The translations under genes were made by a program, and so were the position numbers. Of a stretch of 7,739 nt of DNA, positions 6,008 to 7,739 are shown piece after piece; within the stretch, counting starts at the first letter, position 1, and each line of letters begins with the position of its first letter. This DNA comes from Actinomycetales bacterium (GTDB lineage: Bacteria > Actinomycetota > Actinomycetes > Actinomycetales > Cellulomonadaceae). The stretch spans positions 1-7,739 of the forward strand of contig JAAYZM010000387.1 in assembly GCA_012514835.1 (NCBI GenBank). Direction: 5' to 3'. The notes beneath the pieces are model-generated. The model saw only the letters and a list, made by a program, of their open reading frames with translations. It made no database searches and was not told the origin of the DNA.

Positions 6008-7189
6008 TCACGTCAGAGCACCGAAGAGTGAGGAGACCCACGAGAACCAGTCGTCGAACCGGGCCGCGACGAGCCCGAAGAACGTCTGGCCCGCGGGGGT
6101 GACGGCGAGCGCGACACCGAGCGCGCACAGGCCGGCGATCACGAGCAGCGTGAGCTGGAGGTTGGAGATTCGCTGGCGGTACAGGCGCGAGACGCCCTTC
6201 GCGTCGACGAGCTTGCCGCCCACGCGCAGCCGCGTGAGGAACGTGCTCGCCATGCCCGCCCGCCCCTTGTCGAGGAACTCCACGAGGGTCGCGTGCGTGC
6301 CGACGGCGACGATGAGCTCGGCGCCCTTGTCGTCCGCGAGGAGCATCGCGATGTCCTCCGACGTGCCCGCGGCGGGGAACACGACGTGGTCGAGGCCGAG
6401 CTGGGCCACTCTCTCGAGCCCGGGTGCGCGACCGTCGCGGTAGGCGTGGACCACGATCTCGGCGCCGCTCGCGAGCGCCTTGTCCGAGACGGAGTCCATG
6501 TCGCCCACGATGAGGTCGGGCTTCCACCCGGCCTCGACGATCGCGTCCGCGCCACCGTCGACCCCCACGAGCACCGGGCGGTACTCGCTCACGTACGGCC
6601 GCAGCGTCGCGAGGTCCTCCTTGTGGTGATACCCGCGCACCACGATCAGCACGTGGCGGCCCTCGAGCTGCGTGCTGATCTTCGGGACACCCACGCCGTC
6701 GATGAGGAGCTCACGCTCGCGGCGCAAGAAGTCCATCGTGTTCGCGGCGAAGGACTCGAGCTGGACGGAGAGCCCTTCGCGCGCCTCGACCATCGCGGCC
6801 GCGACCGTCTCGACGTCCTGGACGGACCCTTCCGCGACGAGGGTGTCCCCGTCGAACACCTGCCCACCCTCGACGCGGATCCGGCGGCCCTCGCGCAGGC
6901 CCATGACGTCGTTGCCGAGGTCGTCGACGAGCGGGATGCCCGCCGCGACGAGGATCTCGGGACCGAGGTTCGGGTAGCGCCCCGAGATCGAGCGCGCGGC
7001 GTTGAGCACGGCCGCGGGGCGGCGCTCGACGAGGGACTCGGCCGCGACCCGGTCGATGTCGAGGTGGTCGATGACTGCGATCTCGCCGGGCTGCAGCCGC
7101 GGCACCAGGTTCTTCGTCCGGGCATCCACCCGGACCGGTGCCACGATGCCGCTCGCCTCGGGAGCGCCTCGTGATCTCAGGACTCTCAT
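6008..7189 (-). CDS. steA: Putative cytokinetic ring / envelope protein SteA (thiamine pyrophosphokinase-like fold)
   Basis: SteA (Rv1697 family) was named in Corynebacterium, where loss of steA or steB causes ethambutol sensitivity and cell-separation defects; it works with SteB at the division site. The 393-residue protein has an N-terminal domain (about 1-170). A thiamine pyrophosphokinase-like domain follows, with VGVDGGADAIVEAG at 208-221, the acidic loop VGDMDS at 228-233 and GTSEDIAMLL at 275-284. One hydrophobic segment lies at about 346-364 (LTLLVIAGLCALGVALAV), followed by a short amphipathic tail rich in Trp and Phe. The layout is thus a large cytoplasmic part anchored by a single C-terminal helix. 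The GDMDS loop resembles the kinase's GDFDS site, but no enzymatic activity can be inferred with confidence. The start is an ATG at 7189, the most upstream start that leaves the spacer free, with weak AGGG before it. It is 31 nt from steB and probably co-transcribed with it. Confidence 0.92.
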   Translation of the reverse strand: MRVLRSRGAPEASGIVAPVRVDARTKNLVPRLQPGEIAVIDHLDIDRVAAESLVERRPAAVLNAARSISGRYPNLGPEILVAAGIPLVDDLGNDVMGLREGRRIRVEGGQVFDGDTLVAEGSVQDVETVAAAMVEAREGLSVQLESFAANTMDFLRRERELLIDGVGVPKISTQLEGRHVLIVVRGYHHKEDLATLRPYVSEYRPVLVGVDGGADAIVEAGWKPDLIVGDMDSVSDKALASGAEIVVHAYRDGRAPGLERVAQLGLDHVVFPAAGTSEDIAMLLADDKGAELIVAVGTHATLVEFLDKGRAGMASTFLTRLRVGGKLVDAKGVSRLYRQRISNLQLTLLVIAGLCALGVALAVTPAGQTFFGLVAARFDDWFSWVSSLFGALT

Positions 7190-7277
7190 CGCGCCCTATC
7201 GTCCCACGTCCGTGCCCTCGAGCTGCGGTGGCGCCGCGGCGTGGACCGCAGCGTGGACTGCCGCGTGGACCTGACGG
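7190..7277 (-). other. recN-steA spacer
   Basis: This is the only sizeable non-coding gap in the window (88 nt). It holds a three-copy tandem repeat directly after the recN stop. Nearer steA it holds a short purine run, AGGG at 7197-7194, 4 nt before the steA ATG, which could be a weak Shine-Dalgarno site. I see no convincing -35/-10 pair on the minus strand; GATAGG at 7200-7195 is the only -10-like hexamer and is a poor match. If the steA-to-pyrG run has its own promoter, this spacer or the recN 3' end is the likeliest place, but that is inference. No terminator with a U-tract is present. Confidence 0.6.
7239..7274. repeat. Three-copy 12-bp imperfect tandem repeat
   Basis: On the plus strand the octamer GCGTGGAC recurs at 7239-7246, 7251-7258 and 7263-7270 with an exact 12-bp period. 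The 4-nt linkers differ (CGCA, TGCC, CTGA). Read on the transcribed strand the core is GTCCACGC, and two of the cores sit between short complementary arms: GCAG-TCCACG-CTGC and GCGG-TCCACG-CCGC. The array lies 4 nt past the recN stop and ends 49 nt before the steA start. Even 12-bp spacing of direct repeats could suit a protein that binds repeated half-sites, or it may be simple slippage in GC-rich DNA. No known operator is recognised. Confidence 0.75.
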
Positions 7278-7739
7278 CTACCGCAGCTCGAGCAGCTCGG
7301 CGGCGTGCGTGCGGGCGGACTCGGAGTCCTCCTGGCCCGAGAGCATGCGAGCGAGCTCGCGCACACGCTCGGGTCCCTCGACGGGCACGACGTCGGACTC
7401 GGTCACGGCATCGCCCGTGGCGTCCTGGCGCGCGACCACGAGGTGGCGGTCCGCGAAGGCCGCGACCTGGGCGAGGTGGGTGACCACGATCACCTGCGCG
7501 GAGCGCGCGAGCTGGGCGAGGCGGCGCCCCACCTCGACAGCGGCCTTGCCCCCGACCCCGGCGTCGACCTCGTCGAACACGAAGGTGGACGGACGCACGG
7601 CACCCGAGCCCTCCGCCGTCGCGAGTGCGACCTCGATCGCGAGCATGATGCGCGAGAGCTCACCGCCCGAGGCGCTGCGTCCGAGCGGGCGCGCGGGCGC
7701 TCCCTCGTGGGACGCGAGCCGCATCTCGACGGCGTCGGC
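7278..7739 (-). CDS. recN: DNA repair protein RecN, C-terminal part (5' end outside window)
   Basis: RecN is an SMC-like ATPase that acts at DNA double-strand breaks in the cytoplasm. Only the last 153 codons are present, read in frame from the window edge to a TAG stop; the full family length is roughly 550-590 residues, so this is the C-terminal ATPase lobe. Visible motifs in order are the ABC signature SASGGELSRIMLAIEVALA, the Walker B and D-loop stretch TFVFDEVDAGVGG, and the switch histidine in VIVVTHLAQVAAFAD. The P-loop and long coiled coil must lie beyond position 7739. An internal ATG at 7724 is not the true start, because homology continues upstream of it (ADAVEMRLASHEG matches the RecN lead-in to the signature). 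It is followed by an 88-nt spacer and steA, the usual actinobacterial neighbour. Identification is very secure; nothing looks broken. Confidence 0.96.
   Translation of the reverse strand, partial: ADAVEMRLASHEGAPARPLGRSASGGELSRIMLAIEVALATAEGSGAVRPSTFVFDEVDAGVGGKAAVEVGRRLAQLARSAQVIVVTHLAQVAAFADRHLVVARQDATGDAVTESDVVPVEGPERVRELARMLSGQEDSESARTHAAELLELR

Noticed and set aside
7194..7246. Promoter, leaderless start or terminator in the recN-steA spacer
   Set aside because: GATAGG is a poor -10 with no fitting -35, and the 4-bp hairpins in the repeat have no U-tract. Neither can be called from sequence alone.
7239..7274. CRISPR array
   Set aside because: The repeats are 8 bp with 4-bp linkers, far too short, and no cas gene is nearby.

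Overview
The window is about 70% G+C, with strong third-position G/C bias and GTG starts for at least four genes. The gene order recN-steA-steB-...-pyrG is the arrangement known from Actinobacteria (recN-Rv1697-Rv1698-pyrG in Mycobacterium tuberculosis). The organism is therefore almost certainly a high-GC actinomycete. The very GC-rich codon use and the extra envelope genes between steB and pyrG fit Micrococcales (Cellulomonas-like relatives), but that finer placement is inference.

Everything real is on the minus strand, so transcription runs from high to low coordinates. In that order: the 3' end of recN (7739-7278); an 88-nt spacer with three 12-bp tandem repeats; steA (7189-6008); steB (5976-4834); a MraY/WecA-like prenyl-phosphate sugar-phosphate transferase homologue (4837-3998); a MurJ/MVF lipid-linked-glycan flippase (4001-2370); a GT4 glycosyltransferase (2377-1238); and the 5' two thirds or more of pyrG (1226-1, cut just after the glutaminase cysteine). 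No tRNA, rRNA, CRISPR array, insertion sequence or phage gene was seen, and no gene-free stretch exceeds 100 nt.

The five genes after recN are packed tightly. There is a 31-nt gap between steA and steB, then overlaps of 4, 4 and 8 nt, and then 11 nt to pyrG. This indicates one transcript with translational coupling. Functionally the run reads as a cell-envelope module: two membrane-anchored cell-division/envelope factors (SteA, SteB), a possible initiating transferase on a polyprenyl carrier, a flippase and a sugar-adding enzyme. RecN (DNA repair) and PyrG (CTP synthesis) are conserved flanking housekeeping genes.

Three things deserve a second look. First, the SteAB-transferase-flippase-GT4 set may be a dedicated, poorly described lipid-linked glycan pathway tied to cell separation. 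Second, the transferase and flippase differ from MraY and MurJ at residues important in those families. Third, pyrG looks like a mosaic: near residue 168/169 both codon choice and protein type change.
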